Positions 19,901 through 26,075 of a stretch of DNA of 64,000 bases are shown piece by piece; the first letter of the stretch is position 1, and every line of letters begins with the position of its first letter. Origin of the DNA: Corallococcus macrosporus (GTDB lineage Bacteria; Myxococcota; Myxococcia; Myxococcales; Myxococcaceae); contig NZ_JAFIMU010000017.1 in NCBI RefSeq assembly GCF_017302985.1, positions 186,001 to 250,000 of the forward strand, written 5' to 3'. Below the pieces are notes generated by a model that saw nothing but the letters and a program-made list of their open reading frames with translations, made no database searches and was not told the DNA's origin. A program made the position numbers and the translations under genes.

Positions 19901-20267
19901 CCCGCATGCTGCCGAAAGGCGTCCAACGCGGGCGCTTGTTGTAGTCAGCCGTGTTGTCGCGCGTGTCCAGCCCGTAGTAACGCACGAAGGACACCGGTCC
20001 CAGGGGGCTCTGCACCGTGACGTCCGCCGACTCATAGAGCGAGCGCATGCTGCCGAGGGTGACCTCTCCCTGCGCTCCCGCGGCTCGAGCCCCCCCTAGC
20101 TCGGGGAACGGAACGCGGGTGGCCTTGTCGACCGCGGATTGCACCTCTTCGGCTGAAGGCGGCTCGCCGGCGGTTTGCGCAATGGCGACTCCCACCGCGG
20201 TGAGAGCCATCGCCACGAAGGCCCACCTGGGAAGACGGAACCGGGGCTTTTGACTGTCTGATTTCAT
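13923..20267 (-). CDS. Secreted Rhs/YD-repeat polymorphic toxin
   Basis: 2114 residues. An N-terminal signal sequence (basic start, then WAFVAMALTAVGVAIAQ, residues 14-30) is followed by a long Tyr/Asp-rich YD-repeat shell with units of the form YDxxGRL and YDALGNRLSERR. The conserved Rhs core ends at about residue 1944 with RYLGPDPLAFSP and PYAYANNNPVNLADPEGL. The last 170 residues diverge: an Ala/Val-rich hydrophobic stretch, a Gln/Glu linker, then an 80-residue C-terminal module (HGEERAEQARSGDDHR up to ANTQSRIQNGRWIPK). Rhs shells encapsulate the C-terminal toxin, which is released into competitor cells. The module resembles small RNase-like toxins of the BECR fold by eye; this is a guess. 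A small putative immunity gene overlaps its stop. Confidence 0.92.
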   Translation of the reverse strand: MKSDSQKPRFRLPRWAFVAMALTAVGVAIAQTAGEPPSAEEVQSAVDKATRVPFPELGGARAAGAQGEVTLGSMRSLYESADVTVQSPLGPVSFVRYYGLDTRDNTADYNKRPRWTPFGSMRADTSASYRAGTFNGQCGAAEDRNNCRGGLRWWHNFESWVEYKAKERPCLDEPRVCAGKDKEYDVTWTVHAPDGRLYSFPACSLDDIHGNHLSQCYARNLSDPGVKLVLLANGTAYGGAFVLYTPAARYVYDTPFGIEPQEPGWVNFRLSYILAPEQLYAEDGITPPGDACLTVGPNTPCQRRLATIHYGPVCLSDKTTVRNPLENYVTHVDVAGAGTLLLQYHAVYLRDRKQMVNTFADGGTDGKYIPPKECVLSKILLLAPEGDSTPAREVASYGYSQGLFEEDVGTTTQTLGGLLSDVVVSPGSGPAASIETRLHYEYTEAVLPKDGGPSLQPLRTFRVLRNGLLERELVVDASDGSYVTRTQVGDTKVDLWADNNGIPQDGGFVPYCSPGNFTKNGVNSAGQTIVCRGDQWQYQQAESVLLGNGSGALVAGVQQGSHLGTSNTNPNGPLVSTVVFDGGTFEALPALPRKCSWAVEAYNPCGEGVFCPKYSSLYAYAPAKQVDTRGNKLVLESNLAPLDAGVPSSTEWYPVAMPHVEVHVAHEGASLDDGSDALQTTYFNYAYVGHFQQKVKDEYGYSVLETTNGSTYRIRRHYDVPTGRLTGVVQMGYTLQFNAASNSWAPALRHVGTFYRTRYSCGIADADAGTLINANEGEAWGRVVEVSGPCLVTGLDATACAPGQPSVPLTQYEYHPATAAPRLAGRLAVRRVFSRTAGDGTCNMPDVAVEPKPYVETRYDDYDVQGRLTQWRNENGVKTKYVYSGDKLVESRVADGNPLVAVTTYGYDNGEGTGNWVHYPDGRYEVQCFRKNTAPGVGCSGGVLTDKLQWTATARFPSAWDYTERTDYKYAANGQLVGEEVLDSSGVPRRKRYFEGDPLGRTTYEATGSALPEPSSDSRYHQVSLFDMEGNRVGLGLPYQPSSSPLEPLCGGFGPQSTQANALPASPLCKAFEYDRLNRLSRLMEPLDTQGSQTATTCLSYDGRGNLAGVGRAGPNQACAPNVETSVRYVHDDFGNLVQVVAPWARALSGWAGEYHYAYDAAGNLTVKQTPTMAHSNAPAWVEYNYDAMRRVLTAQAASKNWANPQTPNRVTLYAYGYDGQVTPPSMCPGGAGNPDGTPNVKGRAQVLTDSFGDTWYHYDVHGNPRAHWRVRASGQPARTQACSRGNTSNTPNRWFYFDQAGRMINEVLPGGRPLTYLYYGNDTGLSHRVAEVRAATWDGSRWATMMTLIKDIQWEPYGGIKSYAVNTHLSTGMGTTPWRYVDYLRTAPATVPLSQCNDTNIVSGNDLTGRLKAITVSTEAARNVIHHGDIYKRVYTWKADQVVREDTCVLETANVAPETVKYEGAQGEAGYDTRGQLRHVTGTVTNRPHDLRTYTYDALGNRLSERRGDFVFQLGYAPEQYGMRGELPRTRSVSQCTAGDASCQQSTALTAPTEHYGYDDDGRLSEKTLNSGGAGGDVLTGLTFGTGLDAEHAALGTVYKSVAENFVFGGDTWEYFYDAQGRRRLKLYSTGAREEYFYDKTALLEDWSISSLTSTQPDSVRDEYIWLGSRPVAFFKTRVSSTGGRVPDFTGTCERFSDDVEPACGVYFPVTDVLGKPVLMLDGAGLVTGVADYDPFGHVNRVSHPADSPHPSTERGAQRLLLETSTALPALRSGIKVQVRGRFTYLMGKAGSEAFLTDGAGARLTPATSMGTSIPDLSGRSVATPWVNAASTVRVYFKEPTTTLGEPTEWGASLEGLEYRRFQTGATPVWLPLRLPGQYHDAETGLFENWNRYYDPSIGRYLGPDPLAFSPQSLLSEALAGRGVSPYAYANNNPVNLADPEGLQAAQASNPELWQQFLAGAAAVGAAVSDGVAWLGARAVAVVSPVMAGVAGVLLPTDAHAPNVQDAPAVLNEGKKEGAPTAQEPEAGAPARTQHGEERAEQARSGDDHRQVGDANRVVGQGRQFTDSETGNTIHVSGDRVVVTNGQGQIVTQFRNTRANTQSRIQNGRWIPK

Positions 20268-20330
20268 GAAAGTGATATCCCCGGGTCCAAGCCCGAGTGG
20301 AGAGACGGAGGAGGAGAAGAAATCCAGGCC

Positions 20331-20705
20331 CTATCGGCGTTCAGGCCGCAGGAGACAGACGCGAGTCGCCCCGCCCGGCGCCATCGACACGCAGCCCCAG
20401 CCCTCCGGGCACTCGGTGTCCGATGAGCAGTCCCGGCTGCACAGCCGCGTGCCCTTCCAGGTGCGCACGCACACTGCATTGGCACATTCGTCCGGCCCGT
20501 AGGTGTCGCATGGCTCACCGACGGCACGTTTGGAGACAACGGCCGCCCCCACGGGTTGGGGACGCCACTCGTGCACCACCGTGTCGGCGGGCTCAGCAGG
20601 TGGCTGCGCCTCGGGTGAGGGCCCCGCTTCCTGGGCGCAGCCGACAACGATGAAGCAGAGCGCCAGGAAGACCTGGCGACACCGGTGTAACGAGGGCTTC
20701 GTCAT
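20331..20705 (-). CDS. Cys-rich lipoprotein upstream of the Rhs gene
   Basis: 124 residues. The signal peptide ends in a lipobox FIVVGC (Cys near residue 24), so it should be lipid-anchored. After a Pro/Ala/Glu linker, the C-terminal half holds eight Cys in a pattern (GEPCDTYGPDECANAVCVR, then CSRDCSSDTECPEGWGCVS) seen in many myxobacterial lipoproteins with short disulfide-rich modules. It is 63 bp upstream of the Rhs gene on the same strand and may be co-transcribed with it. No function can be assigned; it could be an accessory surface factor for the toxin. Confidence 0.75.
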   Translation of the reverse strand: MTKPSLHRCRQVFLALCFIVVGCAQEAGPSPEAQPPAEPADTVVHEWRPQPVGAAVVSKRAVGEPCDTYGPDECANAVCVRTWKGTRLCSRDCSSDTECPEGWGCVSMAPGGATRVCLLRPERR

Positions 20706-20764
20706 TCAACCATCTCTTGAGTCCGCTAGGGACTCCAGGGTTGGGAGGAGGGTGTAACGGAGTT

Positions 20765-21132
20765 CTAGAGCGTCAATGCCTGATATTCCTCAGGCTTTAT
20801 TGCAATTGAGTAGCTCCCTCTTCCGGCTTCGCCACTGCCTCCGCTTGAGGGAGCACCGATAGGTCTGCCCCACCACGACGTGATCTCGGCGGTGCCCTCC
20901 TGGCGGATCAGCGTGCTCTCCTGGGGAATCTGCGTGTAGGAGTCGATGGTGTGGCCTGGGGCTGCGCCACGGTGCTGGCGCCGGAGTACAGGCCATGCTG
21001 CGTAGGAGGGATGTAGAACCTGGCGCCACCCGCCACCAGGTAGCGGTTCGAGTTGTCGATGCTGAAAAGGATGTAGCCGTCCGGCACGGACGCATCTCCC
21101 GCGAGGAGGGACTGCAAGGAACGAGGCAGCAC
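20765..21132 (-). pseudogene. Frameshifted fragment of a secreted-protein gene
   Basis: Two minus-strand frames complement each other. The first, from the ATG at 21132, reads DGYILFSIDNSNRYLVAGGA and RFYIPPTQHGLYSGASTVAQ; the second continues with IDSYTQIPQESTLIRQEGTA and ends at 20765. A one- or two-base shift between about 20,950 and 20,975 breaks the frame. The VAGGARFYIP-type segment resembles repeats of exported myxobacterial proteins (VVVGGA...IP), so this is probably the tail of a longer decayed gene. Confidence 0.55.
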
Positions 21133-21311
21133 GCACAGGCTTTCCTCCGTTCACGAGAGTGGGATGGGGGCCCCTGACCCCTTCGGAGAAGTACCGGGAT
21201 TGGCGGACGCGGGACATCGCCATGACGCCAGTGGCACCAGGCGTGTGGCGAAGCGGCCCAAGGCGTCCGTGAGTTGGCCAGGGTCTCGGCGGGATGGGAG
21301 CACAGCTCCTC

Positions 21312-21500
21312 CTCACCTGCTTGGGGGAGAGGACGCGGTGACGCTGCCGCGGATGGCGGACCGGCTGCACGAGCGCATCGCCGGCTCCCGGCTCCTCCGG
21401 TGCTTCACGGCGGCCACATGAGCCACCTGGAGCAGCCCGAGGCGGTGAACGCCGCCATCTCTACGTTCCTGGACGAGATGACGGGAGCCCGCTCCAGGTG
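21312..21500 (+). pseudogene. Remnant of an alpha/beta hydrolase C-terminus
   Basis: One plus frame reads GGEDAVTLPRMADRLHERIA and GSRLLRCF, and the adjacent frame continues GHMSHLEQPEAVNAAISTFL then DEM. Together they match the strand-Asp and catalytic-His ends of alpha/beta hydrolases (GxxDxxTPP..., GHMSHLEQPE). A frameshift near 21,410 and the lack of any N-terminal part show it is a dead fragment. Confidence 0.6.
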
Positions 21501-21557
21501 GAGTGAGGGCTTGCGCAATCCCTCACGGTCATGTCTGGGACTGAATCTCGGGCGCGC

Positions 21558-21668
21558 TCAGCTCTCGGCGGAGGGCGCGGACTCGGACGCCCGCGGCTCC
21601 TCGCTCACGGAGGACTGCGGCGCGATGGGGGCGCGGCAGTAGTCGATGCAGAGTTGCTCGGCGCCGCT
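21558..21668 (-). pseudogene. Orphan C-terminal coding tail
   Basis: Immediately after the TGA of the next minus-strand gene the same frame stays open for about 36 codons (EQLCIDYCRAPIAPQSSV, then SEEPRASESAPSAES) to a TGA at 21558. The two Cys and the acidic Ser-rich end look like a real protein tail, with no start codon of its own. It may be the end of a deleted gene, or chance. Confidence 0.25.
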
Positions 21669-22637
21669 TCAGCGCGCCTCAATGAGTTCGATCGCTCGCG
21701 TTGCGTCCGCCCCCAGCGCTGGGTGCGGCTTCATCCCGCGCAGCGCATCCAGCGCCCCCGATGCCTCACCCCCCATGAGCCCGAGCGTGACGATCGCAAG
21801 CTGGCGTCGTGCCACGTCCGCGGAGTCATCTCTCATGAAGGCCGCCAGCGCTGCCGCACTGACGGGGCCGCCACTTCGCAGCGCGAGCCCGATGGACTCC
21901 GTGTCACCGAGCTTCCGTGCGAGCGACGCGTAGTCGGGCACATATTCCGGATCCAGGACACGCCCTTCCGGCGTGAAGTGAATGAGTCGTTGATTCACCT
22001 CGAGTTCCAGCACGCTGAAGTCTCCCGCTCGATTTTCGAGGCGCCGGGTGATCACGAAAACCGACGGTGACGGAATCGACTTCGTGTCGAGGAACACCCG
22101 GTAGTGGCGCTGCGAACCTTCGAGCAACAGGCTGTGCGACGTTCGCCGTGTCTCGGTCACCGCCAACCGTTCATCGAGCGTCCGTGGGTACGTGATGCGT
22201 GCCGTGGGACTTTCTTTCGGCGGTGGTTGGGCGACCTGCTCTTGCGCCAGCTCCAAAGCGTGCTCTGGCTCGAAGAAATCACCAGACTCATCGGCGTACG
22301 CAATGCCATCGGTGATGGAAGCGAGCACACCCCACACAGCCACCGCACTCGCGAGCTGATTCAGGTCGGCTCGCGTCACGAGTGAAACGACGAGTTCCTG
22401 CTTCGCCACGCGCTTGCGGACCTTCGCCGTCAGCTCCGCATCAGCGATCGGCTCGACCCGCCATTCGAAGCCCGCGTCGTAACCCTGGAACGTCGCCGGC
22501 CAGAACCCACTGTCGTCGCGAGTGTTCCACTCGGGGGCGAGTCGGAGGGCAATCTTCGCCTTATCGAGCGCCGCGTTGAGTTGGGCCGCGGTCGGTAGTC
22601 GCTGGGTGCGCAGAAAGACGGAGTGCGTGATGGACAT
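21669..22637 (-). CDS. Uncharacterised protein with HEAT-like C-terminus
   Basis: 322 residues from the ATG at 22637 (MSITHSVFLRTQRLPTAAQL); the frame is open upstream but that part is Arg/Pro-rich and not protein-like. No signal peptide, so cytoplasmic. Residues 1-130 include KVRKRVAKQELVVSLVTRAD and Trp-containing strands; about 200-250 is a beta-rich part; the last 70 residues (AAALAAFMRDDSADVARRQL, then ASGALDALRGMKPHPALG) look like one or two HEAT-type helical repeats. I do not recognise the family. It is 143 bp downstream of the lipoprotein gene on the same strand. Confidence 0.6.
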   Translation of the reverse strand: MSITHSVFLRTQRLPTAAQLNAALDKAKIALRLAPEWNTRDDSGFWPATFQGYDAGFEWRVEPIADAELTAKVRKRVAKQELVVSLVTRADLNQLASAVAVWGVLASITDGIAYADESGDFFEPEHALELAQEQVAQPPPKESPTARITYPRTLDERLAVTETRRTSHSLLLEGSQRHYRVFLDTKSIPSPSVFVITRRLENRAGDFSVLELEVNQRLIHFTPEGRVLDPEYVPDYASLARKLGDTESIGLALRSGGPVSAAALAAFMRDDSADVARRQLAIVTLGLMGGEASGALDALRGMKPHPALGADATRAIELIEAR

Positions 22638-22780
22638 GCGCGGGTTTCTCCCTCGGACTCGCGATGCAACCAGGTGCTCGCGACGCGCCGTGCTGGAGCA
22701 GGCGAAACGCTCATCCTGGATCAAGCCTGGTGAAGAGTCGGAAGCGTGGCGGCCATTCGCGCGAGCAGCGGGCGCGTGCG

Positions 22781-24088
22781 CTATTGCCCCTGCCGGATGC
22801 GCACGAGGCGGCGGCCGTTGGAGTCCGTCACGCCCACGAGCAGGTCGGAGCCCAGCGACGACAGCAGGTCCACGCTGGTGCACGCATCGGCGGCGGTGAG
22901 CACCGGCTCGCGGGCGCCCACGCTGACGGGCTGGTTGCCTGCAAGGCCGGGCGTGAGCGAGAAGCGCGACACGTCGGTGACGTCGAAGACACCCGCGCTG
23001 TTGGCGCCGCGCGCCATCGCCACGCCGTTGCCGAAGGCGGCAGCCGCGTTGAAGTCACTGCCCACGTCCACCGCGGGCTCGTCGGCGAGCACCACCGGGG
23101 TGCGGTCGGCCACGGCCTGTGTCAGCTTCGCGTTCCCCACGGCGTGGGCCACGTTCACGAAATCACCCGCCTGCGCCCCCGTCTTCGCATAGCCGAACAC
23201 CGCGATGCTGTTGGTCGAGTACGCGGAGAGGCCACTGGTACCGACCCCCTGCGAGGGGAAGGTGACCGCCTTCACCGCGACGTAGGGCCTGGCGGACGTC
23301 ACCAGCGCGTAGACACCGAGGGTATTCGACACCCTGTCCACGGGGCCGCCGTTGATGAAGAACGCGTCCGCCGTGCCCACGGCGCTGACGCTGGTCTTCG
23401 CGTCGAAGTAGCTGGCCTCCTCCCGCGCGGCCGGGTCCACGACGGAGACAACGCCCGGGTAGTTCACCTCCATCTTGGTGTAGCCCGTGAGCAGTCGCGT
23501 GCCGTCGTATGCCAGGAAGTGCGAAGGGAAGGTGTTGGCGGCGTTGGCCCGGTCCGCGGGTGCCAGAATCGTGTCGATGGCGGACGCCCCCGGCTTCACG
23601 TCCGGCCAGGTGCCCAGCGCGACGAGATCGCGGGTGGCGGCCGTCACGCGCAGACCGAAGAGCGAATACGTGGGGCCGGGCGTGGACACCACGGCGAGCA
23701 CCTCCGGCGACAGCTCCGCGGACTCCTCGGCCGTGAAGCCCGCCTGGAGCTGAAGCGTGCCCAGCTTCGCGTCCCGGGGCACCGAGGCGCACGGATCCGT
23801 GCCGCCGTCTGGCAGCGTGCCGCCGTCCGTGCCCGCATCGGAGCCCGTCCCGCCATCGGAGCCCGCGTCGGCCCCGCCGTCTGGCGGCGTGAGGTCGACG
23901 GCCCGGCAGACGTGGTCGACGCAGGTCCAGCCCTGGCCTTCGGTGACGGGATTCTTCTCCTGACAGTCGAAGGCGGTCACGCACTCGTCGTCGCCGCAGC
24001 CCGTGCCGCCCAGCACCACCGCCAGCAGCGCGCCCACCAGCGCCGCGCGCTGGCCCTTCGTGCCCACTCGCTTCATGTCGGTCCGCAT
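22781..24088 (-). CDS. Lipoprotein with Asp/Gly-rich linker, possible beta-propeller
   Basis: 435 residues from the ATG at 24088, which has GGGAG nine bases upstream (an in-frame ATG at 24076 is the alternative). The signal peptide ends in VVLGGTGC. A Cys-rich knot follows (CVTAFDCQEKNP, then GWTCVDHVCRA), then a low-complexity linker of GGADAGSDGG type, common in myxobacterial surface lipoproteins. Residues 110-435 are beta-rich with repeated short units (TYSLFGLRV, GVYALVTSARPYVAV), consistent with a propeller fold but not proven. It should sit on the outer membrane. No enzyme motif is seen. A perfect 9-bp palindrome lies about 170 bp upstream. Confidence 0.75.
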   Translation of the reverse strand: MRTDMKRVGTKGQRAALVGALLAVVLGGTGCGDDECVTAFDCQEKNPVTEGQGWTCVDHVCRAVDLTPPDGGADAGSDGGTGSDAGTDGGTLPDGGTDPCASVPRDAKLGTLQLQAGFTAEESAELSPEVLAVVSTPGPTYSLFGLRVTAATRDLVALGTWPDVKPGASAIDTILAPADRANAANTFPSHFLAYDGTRLLTGYTKMEVNYPGVVSVVDPAAREEASYFDAKTSVSAVGTADAFFINGGPVDRVSNTLGVYALVTSARPYVAVKAVTFPSQGVGTSGLSAYSTNSIAVFGYAKTGAQAGDFVNVAHAVGNAKLTQAVADRTPVVLADEPAVDVGSDFNAAAAFGNGVAMARGANSAGVFDVTDVSRFSLTPGLAGNQPVSVGAREPVLTAADACTSVDLLSSLGSDLLVGVTDSNGRRLVRIRQGQ

Positions 24089-24260
24089 CGCGTCTCGCTC
24101 CCTGCCCGTGCGCCCCGGCCTGCGAACGGGTCCTTCCTGGAGCAAAGAAGCGCGGCCCCGGAGCAATGTCAATGCGGCGTGGGCTCCGCGCGCGTACGGC
24201 CCGTCTGGCCCAGACCCCAAATACCGGCCGCCCGCGTTGCAAGCGGCGCGGGTCCAGCTC

Positions 24261-24279
24261 GCGAGCAATGATTGCTCGC
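24261..24279. promoter_or_regulatory. Perfect 19-bp palindrome, putative operator
   Basis: GCGAGCAAT-G-ATTGCTCGC, nine bases on each side of one central base, in the gene-free stretch 24,089-24,366 between two lipoprotein genes on the minus strand, about 170 bp upstream of the start at 24088. No T-run follows on either strand, so an operator is more likely than a terminator. Nothing else is recognised in this stretch. Confidence 0.45.
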
Positions 24280-24366
24280 AGCCGGGGGATGCCAATGCGC
24301 CCTTGGGAGGGGACTTCGATGCTCCCTGGCCATGCCCACCCAGGAGCGCAACAGAGCCAATGGCCC

Positions 24367-25242
24367 TCAGGGCGCGCGCAGGTAGTCCCGCACGTCAACG
24401 AGCTCGTATTCGGGGGAGGTCTCGGCGACGAACTGGAGGATGGGCAGGTGGCCCGCGCCGATGATGAGCAGGACGCGCTCCTCGGGTGCGGACATGAGCC
24501 GCTGGAGGTTGCGGAAGATGCGCAGGTTGCGGTTGTACCAGGCCGTCCGCAAGTCCACGCCGAGGTAGCCGTCCTCTCCGTCCACCTTGAAGTGGGCGAT
24601 GGAGTACGCGCCGTGCCCCTGGCGGATGCGCTCCGGTGAGTTCACGTAGCGCAGGTGGTCGATGAGCGACTGACGCGTCTTCAGCTCGTCGTCATGCGTG
24701 TAGAGCTGGTTGAAACGCGCCTGCCACTTCGGGTCGAGCGCCGCGACCTGTTTTTCATCCACCGCGTAGTACAGCTGGTCGAGCACCTGATGCGGGGCTG
24801 AGTCGATGGCGTAGACCTTCGGATGCCCCAGCTTCTTCGCCAGCCGGAAGCCCACCTGGTCGACCTCATTCGCCGTCAGCTCGGCGCGGCCTGCCACATA
24901 GTCCTGGTACTGGGCATCCAGCTTGTCCTGATGGGGGACGTTCACCTCCACGGCGATGCGCGTCGGCTGGAACTTCGCCAGCGCTTCCACCAGGGCCTCG
25001 ACCTCGCGCTGCCGCTCCGGAGAGAGCACCTCCAGCCTGTGCTGGGGCTTGTACTCGTCCAGCCCCGCGTCCTTGAAGTGGAACGTCCCCAGCATCATCA
25101 GCCGGGGCTTCGGCTCCTTCGCGCCGAAGAAGTCAGGCGGGCTCTCCTCGGAGGCTTCGGGCTTCGGGACCGGCGCGGACGCACAGGCGAGCAGCGGGCC
25201 CAGCAGGCACAACCAGAGCAGGCGCTTCGGAATCCGGGACAT
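24367..25242 (-). CDS. DUF5694-like lipoprotein (TraB/ChaN-type fold)
   Basis: 291 residues. A signal peptide (LLWLCLLGPLLACASA) with a lipobox-like LLAC suggests lipid anchoring. The mature part opens with RLMMLGTFHFKD and ends with RVLLIIGAGHLPILQFV, the paired motifs of the DUF5694 and TraB/GumN-like families (GTxH near the start, GxxHxxxL near the end). Between them lie RIAVEVNVPHQDKLDAQYQ and VYAIDSA. Members may be metal-dependent hydrolases, but no reaction has been settled for this branch. It precedes the other lipoprotein gene on the same strand, separated by 278 bp. Confidence 0.78.
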   Translation of the reverse strand: MSRIPKRLLWLCLLGPLLACASAPVPKPEASEESPPDFFGAKEPKPRLMMLGTFHFKDAGLDEYKPQHRLEVLSPERQREVEALVEALAKFQPTRIAVEVNVPHQDKLDAQYQDYVAGRAELTANEVDQVGFRLAKKLGHPKVYAIDSAPHQVLDQLYYAVDEKQVAALDPKWQARFNQLYTHDDELKTRQSLIDHLRYVNSPERIRQGHGAYSIAHFKVDGEDGYLGVDLRTAWYNRNLRIFRNLQRLMSAPEERVLLIIGAGHLPILQFVAETSPEYELVDVRDYLRAP

Positions 25243-25263
25243 GGGAGGTTCTGGGGTAAGGGG

Positions 25264-25345
25264 GGATGACGGCTGTCCCCGCTACGCGCCACGCCCGGCT
25301 TGATTGCACTCCGAGGAGAGGGCAGTCCCAGGTGCTCCAGAATGG
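25264..25345 (-). mobile_element. Possible relic of a transposase C-terminus
   Basis: A minus-strand frame reads AILEHLGLPSPRSAIKPGVA followed by RSGDSRHPPLPQ, close to the usual end of IS91-like zinc-ribbon transposases (AILxHLGLPxxxPxxxPARxPP). No upstream transposase sequence remains. A weaker relative lies at about 38,960-39,050. Confidence 0.4.
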
Positions 25346-25411
25346 CGCTCACCCCTGTTCTTCTCCGCGGGTCCGGCTGAGCCGCGAGGGGGCAGTTGGT
25401 GAAGCAAACGC

Positions 25412-25449
25412 TAAAGCAAGGCCTGGCAACCCGTATGGGATTGCCAGGC
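25412..25449 (-). terminator. Hairpin downstream of the Cys-rich lipoprotein gene
   Basis: Stem GCCTGGCAA (25421-25429) / TTGCCAGGC (25441-25449) with a short inner CCC/GGG extension. Read on the minus strand the stem is followed by CTTGCTTTAG, a weak U-rich end, 18 bp after the stop codon. Confidence 0.6.
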
Positions 25450-25467
25450 CCCTGGCTGCCTTCGCGG

Positions 25468-25743
25468 CTAATTGCAGACGCCGTCGCGGTCCGCGCAGTA
25501 GGCGAAGCAGGACGACATATAGACACCCAGGATGCTGGTGCCGTCGCAGCAGTAGCACATCACCCAGGAAGCGTTCTTCTCAGCCGCGTCGGCGGTGGGA
25601 CCGCAGGTCGCCTCGCACTGAGCAACGGAACCGGTACACGTGGTGCCGTCCGCGCATGCAGCGACCACCTCTTCGTCGGACGTGCCACCACACCCCGCCA
25701 ACAGCCCCAATGCCATCAAGCCCGCGACGATTGCCATTCGCAT
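25468..25743 (-). CDS. Small Cys-rich lipoprotein
   Basis: 91 residues from the ATG at 25743, with GGGAG eight bases upstream. The signal peptide ends in a clean lipobox LLAGC (Cys18). The mature part of about 70 residues has eleven Cys after the lipid-anchored one (patterns ACADGTTC, CEATCG, CYCCDG and CFAYCADRDGVC), so it should be a disulfide-locked extracellular or periplasmic domain. No known family. It is monocistronic, with a terminator hairpin directly downstream. Confidence 0.75.
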   Translation of the reverse strand: MRMAIVAGLMALGLLAGCGGTSDEEVVAACADGTTCTGSVAQCEATCGPTADAAEKNASWVMCYCCDGTSILGVYMSSCFAYCADRDGVCN

Positions 25744-26026
25744 GTGTATGTCTCCCGGTTGATTGCTGCCCGGCCACCATAAAACGGGGTGTCTCCCCTC
25801 TGGGAATTTGGGTCGCGAACACCTCATGCACTGACGGAGTGCGGGGCCTCTCGAGGATGGCCCGGTACCGCACCTGCCGACCGGTAGGCAATACGTGGTG
25901 ACATGAGGTGCCAATGCTCGGGGTGTGGGGGAGCGAGACGAGGGGTGCGGATTTTTCTTCGTATGTTTCGCGGGAGTTACGAGCGCAGGCGGGCCGTCAC
26001 CGGATTGATAGGGAGGCCGTCAGGCA

Positions 26027-26041
26027 GGGCGCCTAAGTTGC
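26027..26041 (+). promoter_or_regulatory. Candidate sigma-54 promoter (-24/-12)
   Basis: GGGCGC-CTAAG-TTGC: GG at 26028-26029 and GC at 26040-26041 are separated by exactly 10 bp, and TTGC matches the -12 element fully (the -24 box is 4 of 6 to TGGCAC). The predicted start of transcription is about 12 bp on, followed by GGAGG and the ATG at 26076. The rest of the 331-bp gap 25,744-26,075 holds no gene I can see. Confidence 0.4.
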
Positions 26042-26075
26042 GCGCTAGACCCCGTCACGCAGCTTGGAGGTTTTC

